From positions 248,001 to 312,000 of the forward strand of contig JAQCEY010000001.1 of NCBI GenBank assembly GCA_027620075.1: a stretch of 64,000 nt of DNA, in the 5' to 3' direction. This stretch comes from Pseudomonadota bacterium. Lineage in GTDB: Bacteria; Pseudomonadota; Alphaproteobacteria; Rickettsiales; UBA6187. The position numbers were made by a program, and so were the translations under genes. The notes beneath the pieces are model-generated. The model saw nothing but the letters and a program-made list of their open reading frames with translations. It did not search any database and had not been told where the DNA came from. This document shows positions 1-9,117 of the stretch, piece after piece (positions within the stretch are counted from its first letter, which is position 1; every line of letters starts with the position of its first letter).

Positions 1-1027
1 CGTGAGTTCTGTCTTCATAACCGAATCTTACAACAGTCTGATGTTTTCTTGTATTCAACAACTTGCTTGAAAAAGCGACTTTATAAGCATCGGTTTCACC
101 ACTTGCATTCAAGCCTTCCAGCCTGCCGCCGATTTGGTTTTCACTATGTATATAAGAGGTTTCAAGCTTTATGTTGCTTATGCCGATTGGCGTAACAGCC
201 CCTGCCCCAACGCTCCATAAATCATCTTCAGAAACTTGAACATCAAGGTTAAGCTTCTCACCGAAATTGAATAAATTACTTTTTTCAAGGTGAGCAGAGG
301 TTACAATTTCGCCTGTCAATTCACTGCCGTAATTATCGACACTAATACTGTTAGTATCTTCATCGGCTTCATTTACAATAAGATTAAGGTCGGTTGTGCT
401 GAAAGCCTTGCCCGGGGTTAAGTTCACACTTGCATCGATTCCCGGTAAGTCATTAATATCGCTTATCATCGACTCTAACGCACTTTCAACAACAACATCA
501 CCGGCTTTAACACGTCCTGCAATACGCTTTGCCAACCATGATTTAATAACGCCGGTTGAAGGAATTACCACATCGCCTACTTTAGCCTCATAGATTGACA
601 CGGTTAAATTACCTGAAGCAAAATTCTGAGGTTTTGTAACAACTCTAACAAGTATATATCCTCTGTCATAAAATGCTTTTTTAATATCGAACTTTAACTC
701 CGCCAAGTCACCGTTTGTAAACTTGTTGCCGATATATTTTTGTACAACCTCCTGTAACTCGGCATCACCGATAACCGTATTACCCTCAAAAGAAATCGAA
801 TTTAAAATTGCCAATACTTTATTAGCATCTTTAATTCTTTCAAGAACCGGAGAATCTTCTAAAGGCTTAGATGGCTCTTTATCCAGTGAATATGAATCGG
901 GAACGCTAACATCAGGCACTTGTTTATCGATAAGCCCGGGGAAACGTTCTACTTGTGCTAACGCTGACGTAGTAACCAGCGACAAACTCGCACATAAAAC
1001 CGTAATATTTAATTTATTATTAGACAC
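1..1027 (-). CDS. TpsB outer-membrane transporter (ShlB/FhaC family), partial
   Basis: Partner transporter of a two-partner secretion system, expected to export the large exoprotein encoded just upstream. The frame is open from a GTG at 1027-1025 to the left edge, so the C-terminal barrel is missing. AGAGGA lies about six bases before the GTG, and no ATG is in frame. The product starts with a signal peptide (cleavage near TTSALAQ). A POTRA-type region follows, with phrases such as SISFEGNTVIGDAEL and FYDRGYILVRVV, and then the start of the barrel (NYGSELTGEI). It begins 33 bases after the original end of tpsA, in the same direction, as usual for tpsA-tpsB operons. Which substrate class it serves (adhesin or toxin) cannot be read from this part. 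Confidence 0.9.
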   Translation of the reverse strand, partial: MSNNKLNITVLCASLSLVTTSALAQVERFPGLIDKQVPDVSVPDSYSLDKEPSKPLEDSPVLERIKDANKVLAILNSISFEGNTVIGDAELQEVVQKYIGNKFTNGDLAELKFDIKKAFYDRGYILVRVVTKPQNFASGNLTVSIYEAKVGDVVIPSTGVIKSWLAKRIAGRVKAGDVVVESALESMISDINDLPGIDASVNLTPGKAFSTTDLNLIVNEADEDTNSISVDNYGSELTGEIVTSAHLEKSNLFNFGEKLNLDVQVSEDDLWSVGAGAVTPIGISNIKLETSYIHSENQIGGRLEGLNASGETDAYKVAFSSKLLNTRKHQTVVRFGYEDRTH

Positions 1028-1060
1028 AACGCATTCCTCTTATCAAATTTCAAATTATAA

Positions 1061-1276
1061 TTAACTGTTAGGTTCGTCACAGTTCATGAACTCACACTCG
1101 TCCGAACCGCCACCGGCAGGCTCTAAGTTACTCAAAGCAGAATTACCGCCTGTTGTGTTGCTCTGACCGTCATCACTACCGTCTAATTGAGCAACCAGAG
1201 TGTCAATCTGTCCCGGAGCAGGATTACCGTTTACATCAAAACCGTTAGGATCAAAAATAGTCCCCGTATCACGATG
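1061..1276 (-). pseudogene. Out-of-frame 3' end of the TpsA exoprotein gene
   Basis: If one base of the TT at 1277-1278 is removed, the tpsA frame continues after GFDIAGI with HRDTGTIFDPNGFDVNG. It then runs through a Gly/Ser/Asp-rich tail to a TAA at 1063-1061, adding about 70 residues that end CEFMNCDEPNS. The same motif upstream (1396-1412) is encoded without the extra base, so this is a single-base insertion in a formerly continuous gene. The tail includes two cysteines. A sequencing or assembly error is the main alternative. Confidence 0.8.
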
Positions 1277-1545
1277 TTATGCCCGCAATATCAAAGCCAT
1301 TTGCATCAAAACCGTTTATATCGAATCCGTTTCGGTCAAATCCGGCTATATCAAAGCCGTTTTGGTCATATCCGTCAGGGCCGAAAGGTGTTCCGGTGTC
1401 ACGATGTATGCCGTTAATATCAAAACCGAATTGATTGAAGCCGTTTATATCGAACCCGTTTATATCAAACCCATGTATATCGAACCCATTCGGATCGTAA
1501 GGAGTTCCGGTTTCTTTATGCACTCCGTACTGGTCAAAGTTATTT
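1215..1545 (-). repeat. GFDxN five-residue repeats with three GxHxxTGT cassettes
   Basis: The 3' end of tpsA encodes repeating five-residue units (GFDIN, GFDIA, GFDRN, GFDAN, GYDQN). They are interrupted by three copies of a 13-residue cassette of the form G-[IV]-H-[RK]-[DE]-T-G-T-[PI]-[FY]-[GD]-P-[DN]. The first two cassettes are in the current frame; the third lies across the frameshift. The DNA copies are similar enough to allow slippage or recombination. Confidence 0.8.
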
Positions 1546-4500
1546 GCATCAAAGAACCTTACTCGAACACCTGCATCTAATGTCAAAGAGGCGTTGCCTG
1601 TAGCGGTGCTATCCGTTCCTGTAAAGCGTTGCTGTACTAAAGCTCCGTTAGCTTCAGCCAAAGGGTCGGGAACTAAAGCAGATAACAAGATATCTCTACC
1701 GGCTGTAATAGTTACATCGGCATAAGCGTTCTGATTAGTTGAAAACGCCCTTGCAGCAATAGCACCTATTATATCAACGTCCGCACTACTATCACTGGCT
1801 TCAACATTAATTGATGATGCAGCATCACCGTTAATAGTATTTGAAGTTGAGAAAATATCGCCTCCGATGAAAACCCCGTTTTCACCTTTAACATTTAAAG
1901 CTGCCGTAGCATCACCGTTAGTTGTCTTAGCATTCGCAACTAAATCACCTGCTATACCGACCTCTCCGTTTTTGGACGCTATAATACCGAATGCGGAAGA
2001 ATCACCTATAACCGTTGCGGCAGAAGAAGTTAAATTATTACCTATCGCAACATCGTTATTTGCAGCAACTAGTATAGTTGAACCTGCATCACCTCCGAAG
2101 CTGTTAGAAATATTTGATACGTTTCCGCCGATATTAACAGAATCATTCAAACCGATTACGGAAATAATAGCCTCAGAACCACCAAAGGCAGAATTGGCAG
2201 TAGCCGTAACATTGCCGCTTACAGCAACTTTATTTGCAATAATGCTGATTAACGTATCGGCATTACCGAATCCGGTTGTAGCGGAACCTGCAAAAACATT
2301 GCCGTTAACGTTTACATCTCCTGATGAATATATTTCAACTTCTGAAGTTGCATCGACTCCCTTACCCGAAGATGGATTTAAAGCAAAAATGTTATCTGTA
2401 GTAACATTGCCTGACGCACCTATAAATATGTCATCACCGCTTATAATGTTCTTAGTTAAAACATTACCCAAAGCATCAATGTAAACATCATCATCACTAA
2501 CTATATTGGCTGTAGTAACATCATTGCTAGCAATTATATCCAAATCATCGCCTGTAATAATATTATTTGTAACAACATTATTATCCGCTTCAATGTATGT
2601 GTCGTTAGTGCTGTTAATATTACCTGTGGTAACATCATTACCTGCATCTATAAACACATCGGTTGCACCCACAATGTTTTTTGTAGTAATGTTATTTCCG
2701 GCGGTGATATCAACATCACCTTTAATATTACCGGTTTCAACATTACCGTTTGCGTTTATAAAAAGATTGCCTAAAACTGCTTTAGTAGTAACGTCATTAC
2801 TAGATATAATAGAAACATTCTGACTAGATGAGTCAGTAATTATATGTCCGGTTTCAACATTATTTCCTTCTATTGATACACCTGAACCGCTGATTATATT
2901 AGATGTCGTTACATCACCGCTAGCTATAATAGCAGCATTTCCATTAATAATATCAGTATCAACATTACCGTCGGCATTTATAGCTATGGCTTTGTTTGAA
3001 TCTTTAGTGCTGATATCGCTTAAGTCAACATTGCCGTTTCCCCCTAACAAACTGGTATCAGTCGCAATAACATGCACTCCCGCATCAGAACTTATATTTC
3101 CTCCGGTAATATTTCCTTCCGCCGCAGAGAATTGAACTTCTTTATTAGCATCATTAACGTTAGAAGCTAATATATCAACATTGCCAAAAGATAAATCACC
3201 ATTAACCGAAGAAAGGTTCATGGATACTATTTCAGTATCTACATTGATATTATTTACGGTTACATTACCGTCATCGGCAGAAATATTTAAAACCGAACTC
3301 GCTTCAGAATTCTTACCTGACGCAGAAGATGCAATGTTTACATCATCTAGAACTTCAATGTCACCGTTTTGGGAAGTTATATCAACAACCGCATTGGAAT
3401 TAGAATCGTCACCGGTAGTAGATACCGCAACGTTTATCTGACCGTCAATAGTAACATTACCGTGAGCATTAATATTTACTTCACCTGTCGAATCCGTACT
3501 ATCTGTAGAAGTCACACCTCCTACGGTAATCGACTTAGTATTAATGTGACCGCCTTTTGTAGTTCCTGTCACGGAAGTACTAAGGTTTATGCTACCGGGA
3601 GAAACATCTAAATCTCTACCTGTTTCAAGGTGACCTATATCAATACCTAACAACCCTGCTTCAATAGTTATATCACCGGAAGTTGTTGATATTTTATCAT
3701 TTTTATCAAGGAAGAATACACCGCCGGCATTTTTCAACGTTCTCAGCGTAATATCACCGGCTCCACCCGATATAACGCCGTCCGTTATATCTTCAAAAGT
3801 TATAAGGTAGTCTGCATCCAAAGTAACGGCAAAGCCCAGACCCGACCAAAACTCTACTCTTTCTTCATATACCGTATTGATAAGAGGGTTAATAAAATTA
3901 GATGGACCATTACCGTCTTTAATAGTTAGTGCAAACGGGTCGATTATAAATTCACCACCCTCACCGTTGGCAGCGGAAGCATCAACATCACCGTCTAATG
4001 ATATATTAGTTCCGCTTATCTCTATCGTGCCACCGTTTCCTGATTCAGTTCCACCTTTGGCACTAATGAACGCATCTGAGCTAAAGTTATTAATACCGTC
4101 AGCCCATGTATCTACAGAACCTCCGTTACCGTTTACACCGCCATCGGCAGAAATAGTAACATCATTAAGGTTAATATCTCCCGTAGATGATATTAATACT
4201 GTTCCACCGTCTTTTCCTTCACCGAACGAATCGGCATCTATAACGCCGTCAAGATTTACAACACTTTCGATTACATCGGAGGCTGCACTTGCTTCAATGT
4301 GAATCAAACCGGAACGAGAACGCAAAGTTCCTTCGTTTGTTACGCTAGCCTTATCTAAAAATGCCTCGTCAGACAAAGCATACGTAATAAGCCCATCGCC
4401 TCTAAAGTCGATAGTTGTGGCAGCTACCGCACCAATTAAAGCAACCTTACCTAAATCAGCTTGTATATAACCTCTATTAACCACTTCTGGTGCAGCCAAC

Positions 4501-5075
4501 ACTGCAAAGCCTCCATCAGAAGCTATAATTCTACCTTCGTTAATAACAGCGGCGTCACCATATTGAGATAACTTTACTGAATCTATAGTCTTAAAATCAT
4601 CACTGCTATTTATTAAAACATCTGAAGCAGTAGTCGCAAGTAATGAACCCACATTAACCTGTGATGAGCCATGGAAAGTAATTCCCGAACTATTCTGTAG
4701 GAATACATTTATACCGGCTGCGTTAAGCTGTCCGTATATATGGCTTAATCCACCGCCCTCAAGGACTTTGGCAACATATGTATTACCGCCTGAAATATTA
4801 ACCTGTGCGTCCCTACCGATATTGAACGAACTATATGTGTCTTTTACGAAAGAAGTGTTCATTCCCACATTAAGGCTATTGTCCGTATATGTATGATTCG
4901 CACTTCCCTCCACCGTGACAGGATCGGTCGGCAATGCATTAGATGCAACCACATCTGCAAATGAATTATTTACACCTGCAAAACAAAGAACAAAACCAAA
5001 AGCCGCACATAGATTAACCACCTGCTTTTTACGTTTTACCATTCTCCATCTAAATTCGTTCCTTAAAGCTTCCAT
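1269..5075 (-). CDS. TpsA-type filamentous haemagglutinin-like exoprotein (C-terminus frameshifted)
   Basis: Very large secreted beta-helical protein, about 1268 residues as it stands. The N-terminus is a long TPS-type signal region (MEALRNEF... to NNSFADVV). Next comes the haemagglutination-activity/TPS domain (about residues 40-180, with NVFLQNSSGITFHGS and VNVGSLLATT). The middle is many Asn/Gly/Thr-rich beta-helix repeats, including a run of about 20-residue units of the type NDVTTxNIISxxD (roughly residues 690-900). It ends in a short-period GFDxN repeat region. I chose the ATG at 5075 because AGGGAG lies 11 bases upstream; an in-frame GTG at 5087 has no spaced ribosome site. A premature TGA at 1271-1269 follows a one-base insertion. 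Likely function is adhesion or contact with host or neighbouring cells; no C-terminal toxin domain is visible. Confidence 0.88.
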   Translation of the reverse strand: MEALRNEFRWRMVKRKKQVVNLCAAFGFVLCFAGVNNSFADVVASNALPTDPVTVEGSANHTYTDNSLNVGMNTSFVKDTYSSFNIGRDAQVNISGGNTYVAKVLEGGGLSHIYGQLNAAGINVFLQNSSGITFHGSSQVNVGSLLATTASDVLINSSDDFKTIDSVKLSQYGDAAVINEGRIIASDGGFAVLAAPEVVNRGYIQADLGKVALIGAVAATTIDFRGDGLITYALSDEAFLDKASVTNEGTLRSRSGLIHIEASAASDVIESVVNLDGVIDADSFGEGKDGGTVLISSTGDINLNDVTISADGGVNGNGGSVDTWADGINNFSSDAFISAKGGTESGNGGTIEISGTNISLDGDVDASAANGEGGEFIIDPFALTIKDGNGPSNFINPLINTVYEERVEFWSGLGFAVTLDADYLITFEDITDGVISGGAGDITLRTLKNAGGVFFLDKNDKISTTSGDITIEAGLLGIDIGHLETGRDLDVSPGSINLSTSVTGTTKGGHINTKSITVGGVTSTDSTDSTGEVNINAHGNVTIDGQINVAVSTTGDDSNSNAVVDITSQNGDIEVLDDVNIASSASGKNSEASSVLNISADDGNVTVNNINVDTEIVSMNLSSVNGDLSFGNVDILASNVNDANKEVQFSAAEGNITGGNISSDAGVHVIATDTSLLGGNGNVDLSDISTKDSNKAIAINADGNVDTDIINGNAAIIASGDVTTSNIISGSGVSIEGNNVETGHIITDSSSQNVSIISSNDVTTKAVLGNLFINANGNVETGNIKGDVDITAGNNITTKNIVGATDVFIDAGNDVTTGNINSTNDTYIEADNNVVTNNIITGDDLDIIASNDVTTANIVSDDDVYIDALGNVLTKNIISGDDIFIGASGNVTTDNIFALNPSSGKGVDATSEVEIYSSGDVNVNGNVFAGSATTGFGNADTLISIIANKVAVSGNVTATANSAFGGSEAIISVIGLNDSVNIGGNVSNISNSFGGDAGSTILVAANNDVAIGNNLTSSAATVIGDSSAFGIIASKNGEVGIAGDLVANAKTTNGDATAALNVKGENGVFIGGDIFSTSNTINGDAASSINVEASDSSADVDIIGAIAARAFSTNQNAYADVTITAGRDILLSALVPDPLAEANGALVQQRFTGTDSTATGNASLTLDAGVRVRFFDANNFDQYGVHKETGTPYDPNGFDIHGFDINGFDINGFNQFGFDINGIHRDTGTPFGPDGYDQNGFDIAGFDRNGFDINGFDANGFDIAGITS

Positions 5076-5334
5076 ACCGACAACCACTCCCTACGAGAAA
5101 TATTATTAAATTCTATGATTTGAAGAATACCTATCCAAAATACTGAACCTTACTTGGTGCAACCGTCCTTTAAAAGGTTTAAACGCTCCAATTATACGTG
5201 GCATTATTACCACTATAAACAGGTACATGAAAATACCGCATTTAAACGAAGTGCATTAATATCCTTAAATTATTTAATTTTCAACTTATTTTTTGTAACC
5301 ACAAGTTTATGAAAATTTATACAAACTACCGTTG

Positions 5335-5372
5335 CAAAAAAGCAACACAGGCATTCCTGCCTGTGTTGCTTT
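5335..5372 (-). terminator. Rho-independent terminator of ssb
   Basis: A perfect 14-bp stem (AAGCAACACAGGCA, 5340-5353, with its complement at 5358-5371) closes a four-base loop. On the minus strand it is followed by six T residues (5340-5335). It lies about 30 bases past the ssb stop. The rest of the gap between tpsA and ssb (5076-5334) is AT-rich and presumably holds the tpsA promoter; I see no gene there. Confidence 0.85.
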
Positions 5373-5400
5373 AAAGATTGTATTTCTATACACTACAAAG

Positions 5401-5883
5401 TTAAAACGGTATCTCGTCGTCAAGCTCCTCAACGGCAAAATCTTCTTTTTGAGCCGGAGAGTTATTGCTTGCGTAATTATTATTGCTGTAACCTGATGAA
5501 TCATTAGAATATCCGCCACCGCCACCGCTATTTTTGCCATCAAGCATAACAAGAGACGAACCGAAACCTTGTAGAACCACTTCGGTGCTATATTTATCAT
5601 TACCGCCCTGATCTTGCCACTTGCGTGTCTGCAAAGCACCCTCAAGATAAACCTTAGAACCTTTTTTCAAATAACTTTTAGCTACATTTACCAGACCCGG
5701 AGAAAAGATAACTACCCTATGCCACTCAGTCTTATCCTTGCGTTCTCCTGTATTTTTATCTTTCCATGACTCGGTTGTAGCAATACTAAGATTTGCCAAC
5801 TCCCTTCCGTCCTGCGTACTCCTGATTTCAGGATCATTGCCTAAATTTCCTATCAAAATAACTTTATTTATTGAACCTACCAT
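5401..5883 (-). CDS. ssb: Single-stranded DNA-binding protein
   Basis: Binds single-stranded DNA in replication, recombination and repair. The 160-residue product has the N-terminal OB fold ([11 protein letters not shown]-type start, [18 protein letters not shown]), a Gly/Ser/Asn-rich flexible linker, and the conserved acidic C-terminal tip ending LDDEIPF that recruits partner proteins. The ATG at 5883 fits the family start; AGAAGG precedes it closely. An in-frame GTG four codons upstream is less likely. It is divergent from the M16 peptidase gene, with about 130 bases between them for both promoters. Confidence 0.97.
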   Translation of the reverse strand: MVGSINKVILIGNLGNDPEIRSTQDGRELANLSIATTESWKDKNTGERKDKTEWHRVVIFSPGLVNVAKSYLKKGSKVYLEGALQTRKWQDQGGNDKYSTEVVLQGFGSSLVMLDGKNSGGGGGYSNDSSGYSNNNYASNNSPAQKEDFAVEELDDEIPF

Positions 5884-6014
5884 AAGCCTTCTCACCGATA
5901 CTAATTAATAATCAGCGAAAGCCTACAAGACGTTAAATATAAAATCAACTTGAATTAACGTTAATTCGGGTTTAATTATTTATCTTCTGTAAATTAAAGT
6001 TACCAAGGAGCCAA

Positions 6015-7286
6015 ATGAAAAAAGAGCAAGTAGATATAACTACATTAGATAACGGTCTAAGGATAATCAGCCAGAAGATGAATGAAACCGAGGCAGTTAC
6101 TATAGAAATATGGACCGGAGTAGGTAGCCGTTATGAACGACCGGAACAAAACGGCATATCTCACTTTCTTGAGCATATGGCGTTCAAAGGAACAAACACC
6201 AGAACCGCAAAGCAGATAGCCGAAGACTTCGACAATATCGGAGGTCAGCTTAACGCTTTCACCAGCCGTGAACATACCGTATATTACGCTAAAGTGCTTA
6301 AGGAGAATTTTAACGAGGCGGCGGATCTTCTTGCCGATATAATTCAAAACTCAATATTTGAGCAAAAGGAAATAGAAAGGGAAAGGAATGTCGTATTGCA
6401 AGAAATAGCAATGACTAACGACTCTCCCGATGATATTATCTTCGACCTGTATCAGGCTACCGCATTTTCCAATCAGCCTCTCGGCAGGTCTATCTTAGGA
6501 CCTTCAAAACTGGTTGCCAACTTCTCAAGAGATGATTTAACGGGCTATGTATCAGAACACTATCACGGTGCAAACCTTGTTCTGTCGGTTGCCGGAAATG
6601 TAGAGCATAAAACGGTAGTAGAATTCGCAAAGAAACATTTATCCAATATACCGAAAGGAAAGCGTTCCCAAAAAGAAACGGCGAACTATTCCGGAGGTGA
6701 GCATCGTGAAGAACGTGATTTGGAACAGGTGCATCTTACCTTCGGTTTTAAAGGAATATCATACCTTGATGAAGATGTTTATAAAGTACAATTATTATCA
6801 TGTATATTGGGTGGCGGAATGTCATCAAGGCTATTTCAGGAAATAAGGGAAAATAGAGGGCTTGCGTATAGCGTAAGTTCTTTTAATTCAAGCTATCTTG
6901 ACTCAGGAACATTCACGGTTTATTCGGCAACAAGTCCTGAAAAAATAAACGAACTGATAAATGCTGTTTGCGATGAGATGAAAAAAGCAACGTCGGATAT
7001 AACCGAAGCAGAACTAAAAAAAGCAAAAGCTCAGGCAAAAGCAGGACTGCTTATGGCTCAGGAGAGCAGCAACAACCGTGCGGATGCACTAGGTCGCAGG
7101 CTGATTTGCTATAACAGATATATAAGTAATCAGGAAATTTTAGATAGAATGAATAGTACGACCGTAACGGACGTTAAGGAAGTGTTGGAAAAAATCATCA
7201 CATCTTCAAAGCCCACTATTGCGGCTATCGGCAAACTTGATAAACTTGAAAGTTACAACGATATAAACGGAAGGTTGGCGGCGTGA
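6015..7286 (+). CDS. M16 zinc metallopeptidase (mitochondrial processing peptidase-like)
   Basis: Inverzincin protease of the alphaproteobacterial M16B family, related to the beta subunit of mitochondrial processing peptidase. The zinc motif HxxEH is present as H50-F-L-E53-H54, with the expected third ligand E130 in VLQEI. The second half holds the inactive M16 domain, including the glycine-rich LGGGMSSRLFQEIRE loop. Length 423 fits a single M16B chain. AAGGAG precedes the ATG. The last bases overlap the GTG of rfbB, so the two are co-transcribed. Substrate unknown; likely peptide or signal-peptide turnover. Confidence 0.93.
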   Translation: MKKEQVDITTLDNGLRIISQKMNETEAVTIEIWTGVGSRYERPEQNGISHFLEHMAFKGTNTRTAKQIAEDFDNIGGQLNAFTSREHTVYYAKVLKENFNEAADLLADIIQNSIFEQKEIERERNVVLQEIAMTNDSPDDIIFDLYQATAFSNQPLGRSILGPSKLVANFSRDDLTGYVSEHYHGANLVLSVAGNVEHKTVVEFAKKHLSNIPKGKRSQKETANYSGGEHREERDLEQVHLTFGFKGISYLDEDVYKVQLLSCILGGGMSSRLFQEIRENRGLAYSVSSFNSSYLDSGTFTVYSATSPEKINELINAVCDEMKKATSDITEAELKKAKAQAKAGLLMAQESSNNRADALGRRLICYNRYISNQEILDRMNSTTVTDVKEVLEKIITSSKPTIAAIGKLDKLESYNDINGRLAA

Positions 7287-8308
7287 ATATCCTTATAACC
7301 GGCGGTGCGGGATTTATAGGTAGTACATTTGTTGAACAATGCCTCGAAAGAGGCTACGATGTAACCATATTAGATGCCCTCACCTATGCCGGTCATATAG
7401 AAAACCTTGAGCATATCCAAAAAAATTATGAATTTGTTGAGGGTAATATTTGCGATAGAAGGATAGTTGATAAAATCCTGAACGAAAAAAAAATTGATTC
7501 GGTGGTCAATTTTGCCGCCGAATCACATGTTGATAATTCCATAGCCTCCGCCGATATATTTATTCAGACAAACATTAACGGAACCTACACCTTGCTTGAA
7601 GAAAGCAGAAGATACCGGAGTAAATTAAAGGGCGAGAAAAAAGAAAATTTCCGTTATATACAAATTTCTACAGATGAAGTTTACGGCGAGCTGGAATTAA
7701 AAGAAGATCGTAAATTCAATGAAAATAGTAATTACAACCCAAGCTCGCCATATTCATCAAGTAAGGCTGCCGGAGATCATATGACCCTTGCGTGGCATAA
7801 AACTTACGGTTTACCTACTATTGTTACCAATTGTAGCAATAATTACGGTCCTAGGCAATTTCCTGAAAAGCTTATACCACATATGATATCATGTGCATTA
7901 AGCGGTGAGAATATGCCGATATACGGCGATGGCGAGAATATCAGGGACTGGATACATGTAAGCGACCATTGTAACGGAGTCCACCTTGCATTAACAAAAG
8001 GAATTCCGGGACAAACATATTGCTTTGGCGGCAATGCTGAAAAATCCAACATTTATCTGGTCACAAAGCTATGTCATATCCTTGATGACCTAGCCCCAAA
8101 ACCAAGAGGCAGTTACGAAGAGCAAATAAAATTCGTAACAGACAGAGCAGGTCACGACCGAAGATATGCTATCGACGATTCTAAAGCGGCAAATGAACTC
8201 GGATTTACCAGAAGTTACGAATTTGAGGACGGCTTAAAAGAAACTGTTCAGTGGTATCTAAGAAACACCAAGTGGCAAGCTCAGGTTATAAGAAAAAAAC
8301 TTGCTTAA
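7283..8308 (+). CDS. rfbB: dTDP-glucose 4,6-dehydratase
   Basis: Extended short-chain dehydrogenase/reductase that converts dTDP-glucose to dTDP-4-keto-6-deoxyglucose for deoxysugars of the cell surface. The NAD site GGAGFIG is at residues 7-13. The dehydratase triad T130-D131-E132 sits in STDEVYGE, and Y157-xxx-K161 is the SDR pair. NFAAESHVDNSI is typical of RfbB. Length 341 fits. The GTG start overlaps the M16 stop by four bases (GTGA). The other rml genes are not in this window, so the final sugar cannot be named. Confidence 0.93.
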   Translation: MNILITGGAGFIGSTFVEQCLERGYDVTILDALTYAGHIENLEHIQKNYEFVEGNICDRRIVDKILNEKKIDSVVNFAAESHVDNSIASADIFIQTNINGTYTLLEESRRYRSKLKGEKKENFRYIQISTDEVYGELELKEDRKFNENSNYNPSSPYSSSKAAGDHMTLAWHKTYGLPTIVTNCSNNYGPRQFPEKLIPHMISCALSGENMPIYGDGENIRDWIHVSDHCNGVHLALTKGIPGQTYCFGGNAEKSNIYLVTKLCHILDDLAPKPRGSYEEQIKFVTDRAGHDRRYAIDDSKAANELGFTRSYEFEDGLKETVQWYLRNTKWQAQVIRKKLA

Positions 8309-8389
8309 ATTTGCGGAACTAAACGCTAACTAAATGTAGTTTTTATACTTCATATTGATATTTTGGGTTATAGTATTTTTGAAAATAAG

Positions 8390-8830
8390 ATGGGTTGCGA
8401 GAATTGGTCTAGAGTGAGTAGAATCATAAGTAGTACTCTTTTGTGTGCGTTAGTTTTCTTACAAACTGGTTGTATTGGTTGCTTCTTTCCTCCTACTGCT
8501 AAGGTAAAGATAGAAGTTCCTGAATCAATAAGAACAGAAGATCTATTCAAAATTGTTCAAGAATCTTCTATTGGCACTATTTATCGTGACTTAACTCGTA
8601 CAAGAGTATGGATCGAAAATAGAACTGTGTATAATCTTGAAGATGGAATAATGGAAATAGGAAAAATAGAAAATGGTGGTCTTAATATAAAAGCAGAGCG
8701 AAAAAATAATGGAAAGACTCTAATCGTTTATCTTGGAGGAGTAGGTCCATATTGCAAAGATATGCTTGAGCCAGAAAAAAAGATTCTAAAATTATCTGAC
8801 AAAATAAAAGAAAATATTTTAAAAAATTAG
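8390..8830 (+). CDS. Putative small lipoprotein
   Basis: A 146-residue protein with a hydrophobic N-terminus (IISSTLLCALVFL) ending at QTGCIGC, which looks like a lipoprotein signal, although the -3 residue is Gln rather than the usual Leu. The remainder is a soluble alpha/beta domain with a Lys-rich end. I do not recognise the family. The ATG at 8390 has no clear ribosome site, and a GTG at about 8414 or a TTG at 8363 are alternatives. The base composition is more AT-rich than in rfbB, as in other accessory genes here. A micro-ORF follows after 12 bases. Confidence 0.6.
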   Translation: MGCENWSRVSRIISSTLLCALVFLQTGCIGCFFPPTAKVKIEVPESIRTEDLFKIVQESSIGTIYRDLTRTRVWIENRTVYNLEDGIMEIGKIENGGLNIKAERKNNGKTLIVYLGGVGPYCKDMLEPEKKILKLSDKIKENILKN

Positions 8831-8842
8831 AGGATATAAAAA

Positions 8843-8971
8843 ATGACAAATCAACATTCAATAGAGGTAAGACAATTATCAATTTTGGGTGTTGCAGAAC
8901 GTGACGTTTTTATTGCTAGAAATTTAACAACCGTAGCTATTGCAACGGAAATAAGTGGTTACTATTATTAG
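8843..8971 (+). CDS. Possible 42-residue micro-protein
   Basis: ATG at 8843 preceded by AGAGGA with about seven bases spacing, 12 bases after the lipoprotein stop, giving MTNQHSIEVRQLSILG and ending EISGYYY. No family is recognised, and it could be the remnant of a longer gene. The good ribosome site and tight spacing are the only support. Confidence 0.35.
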   Translation: MTNQHSIEVRQLSILGVAERDVFIARNLTTVAIATEISGYYY

Positions 8972-9117
8972 TTATATATTTACATCATTGGCAATGCCAA
9001 TAAAAAATCATTTGACAAGTTGCAAATAAAAAGCAACTATATCATATAGTTAATTACAACTCTTACTGCAAAGCCTATATTTTTCCAGATAAATAACCAT
9101 TATTTTGGGGGTAAAAT

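Noticed and set aside
1187-4302. Several plus-strand open frames of 70-205 codons
   Set aside because: They lie opposite the repetitive tpsA gene and mirror its repeats; no start signals or family features.
5307-5645. 112-codon minus frame near ssb
   Set aside because: It overlaps ssb in another frame and runs through the terminator hairpin.
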